Assembly: GCA_046727955.1 (NCBI GenBank)
Contig: JBKPDO010000010.1
Span: 1-64,000, forward strand
From: DASVXQ01 sp046727955
GTDB lineage: Bacteria > Actinomycetota > CALGFH01
Length of the DNA: 64,000 nt
Reading direction: 5' to 3'
Numbering within the stretch: position 1 is the first letter of the stretch; every line of letters starts with the position of its first letter. A program made the translations under genes and the position numbers. Positions 63,118 through 64,000 of the stretch are shown here, piece after piece. The notes below the pieces were generated by a model. It worked only from the letters and a program-made list of their open reading frames with translations. It searched no databases and was not told the origin of the DNA.

Positions 63118-64000
63118 TCACCTTGGCATTGGCCGGGGCAATAGATGCGCCGCCTCGATGAGTTGCGGTACGCCGCTGTCTGGGCCGAGGCCCATCAGGT
63201 GCACGCCGCGCACGCCCGCCAGCCCGCGCACCTGTTCGATTGCCTCGGCGGCCAGGCTGACGCCCTCGGCACGCTGGTCGGAGGCGGCGCGCAGCCGGCG
63301 CAGGGTGTCGGCGGGCACGGCCCAGCCGGGCAGGGCCGCGAACCGCTCGAGCTGCGCGGCGGAGCGCGGCGGCAGCATCCCGGCGAGGATCGCGACCTTC
63401 TCCGTCAGCCCGCGCTCGCCCATCCGCTCGAGCCAGGTCGCGAACCCGGCGACGTCGTAGACCGGCTGCGTCTGCACAAAACGCGCGCCGGCGGCCACCT
63501 TGGCCTCCAGGCGCGCCCCGCCGGAGGGGTCGGCGCCGGGCGCCTCGGCCACGCCGATCAGGAATGGCGCGGGCGGCGCGACGGGCACGCCGCCGGGCCC
63601 GACGCCCCGCGCGAGGTCGCCCGTCATGCGCGCCAGTCCCACCGCGTCCAGGTCGAAGACCGCCTTGGCGTTGGTGAACGGGCCGACCTCGAGCGGGTCG
63701 CCAGACAGGCACAGCACCGCGCGGATGCCAAGGGCGTGAGCGCCGAGCAGGTCGGCGGCGAGGGCCAAGCGGTTGCGGTCGCGGCAGGTGAGCTGGAGCA
63801 CCGGCTCGAGGCCCTCGCCGGCGGCGAGCACGGCGGCGGCCAGCGGGGACATGTCGACCCGAGCGGTGGCGTTGTCGGTCACGTTGACGGCGTCGACCAT
63901 GCCCCGGAGCTGCCGGGCCATGCGCCGAACCATCTCAGGGTCCGGCGAGCGGGGTGGCACCAGCTCGCCAGTAACCACGAAGCGCTCTTGCTCGAGGAGC
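63118..64000 (-). CDS. Methylenetetrahydrofolate reductase (MetF) family protein, 5' end off window
   Basis: The frame remains open to the window edge, reading ERFVVTGELVPPRSPDPEMVRRMARQL; VVTxELxPP is near the usual N-terminus, so only a few residues are missing. Further: DNATARVDMSPLAAAV, LQLTCRDRNRLALAADLLGAHALGIRAVLCLSGD, RFVQTQPVYDVAGFATWL, ILAGMLPPRSA. These are flavin and folate site motifs of the MTHFR TIM barrel. Probably makes 5-methyltetrahydrofolate for MetH; some family members have other folate-linked roles. Confidence 0.87.
   Translation of the reverse strand, partial: LLEQERFVVTGELVPPRSPDPEMVRRMARQLRGMVDAVNVTDNATARVDMSPLAAAVLAAGEGLEPVLQLTCRDRNRLALAADLLGAHALGIRAVLCLSGDPLEVGPFTNAKAVFDLDAVGLARMTGDLARGVGPGGVPVAPPAPFLIGVAEAPGADPSGGARLEAKVAAGARFVQTQPVYDVAGFATWLERMGERGLTEKVAILAGMLPPRSAAQLERFAALPGWAVPADTLRRLRAASDQRAEGVSLAAEAIEQVRGLAGVRGVHLMGLGPDSGVPQLIEAAHLLPRPMPR

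Overview
The window is very GC-rich chromosomal DNA (by eye above 70%) of an actinobacterium, most likely an actinomycete-type lineage. The evidence is a CvnA-type NIT-domain sensor kinase, an LCP protein, an acyl-CoA carboxylase with a small epsilon subunit, an LpdA-type flavoprotein without its redox disulfide, DUF3618/holin-like, DUF3105, DUF1003 and MgtE_N/CBS proteins, GTG/TTG starts and ATGA/GTGA gene overlaps. I see no rRNA, tRNA, CRISPR array, prophage or transposase gene. It reads as ordinary core chromosome carrying several families of small palindromic repeats.

Layout. 1-7.7 kb: signalling and envelope (NIT kinase running off the left edge, orphan ABC binding lipoprotein, LCP protein, membrane histidine kinase). 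7.7-17 kb: glycosyltransferase island with two GT2 + GT-C pairs, a methyltransferase and a flippase-like membrane protein, interrupted by an acyl-CoA dehydrogenase/thioesterase pair. 17-21.3 kb: unknown small protein, DUF72 protein, second acyl-CoA dehydrogenase, PP2C phosphatase. 21.6-28 kb: galE-like epimerase, then a leucine-degradation (liu-type) block of enoyl-CoA hydratase, biotin-dependent carboxylase alpha and beta subunits and HMG-CoA lyase. 28-35.3 kb: PH/SHOCT membrane protein, GerMN lipoprotein-like protein, birA, and the propionyl/acyl-CoA carboxylase operon (beta, epsilon, alpha). 35.5-46.5 kb: DUF1003 and MgtE_N/CBS pair, metH, CAAX protease, Asp-box protein, FAD amine-oxidase/desaturase-like protein, LpdA-type reductase. 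46.5-51.6 kb: stand-alone methylmalonyl-CoA mutase large subunit behind a Ser/Thr kinase and a membrane pseudokinase, then the DUF3618/holin-like pair. 51.7-55.7 kb: LigT-Nudix fusion, trpS, a degenerate histidine kinase, a 31-residue peptide. 55.9-62.8 kb: TCA block (aconitase, isocitrate and malate dehydrogenases, citrate synthase). 63.1 kb to the end: a MetF-like protein running off the right edge.

Metabolic logic. Leucine and odd-chain/branched acyl-CoAs pass through the acyl-CoA dehydrogenases, the MCC-type carboxylase, HMG-CoA lyase, propionyl-CoA carboxylase and methylmalonyl-CoA mutase into the TCA enzymes encoded nearby. BirA would biotinylate both carboxylases. MetH and the mutase need cobalamin, and MetH and MetF link to one-carbon metabolism.

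Most interesting non-standard signals: (i) a 122-bp element with 15-bp inverted ends present twice, 37 kb apart, at identical length; (ii) palindromic repeat clusters at convergent gene junctions, including two clusters that share the same hairpin unit; (iii) a membrane pseudokinase next to an intact Ser/Thr kinase, which is followed by an RBS-sequestering hairpin in front of the mutase; (iv) two sensor kinases sharing the same membrane domain, one having lost its phospho-acceptor His; (v) a 30-bp perfect palindrome plus two more hairpins inside the coding sequence of the carboxylase epsilon subunit. All repeat and motif statements were read by eye; no database search was possible.
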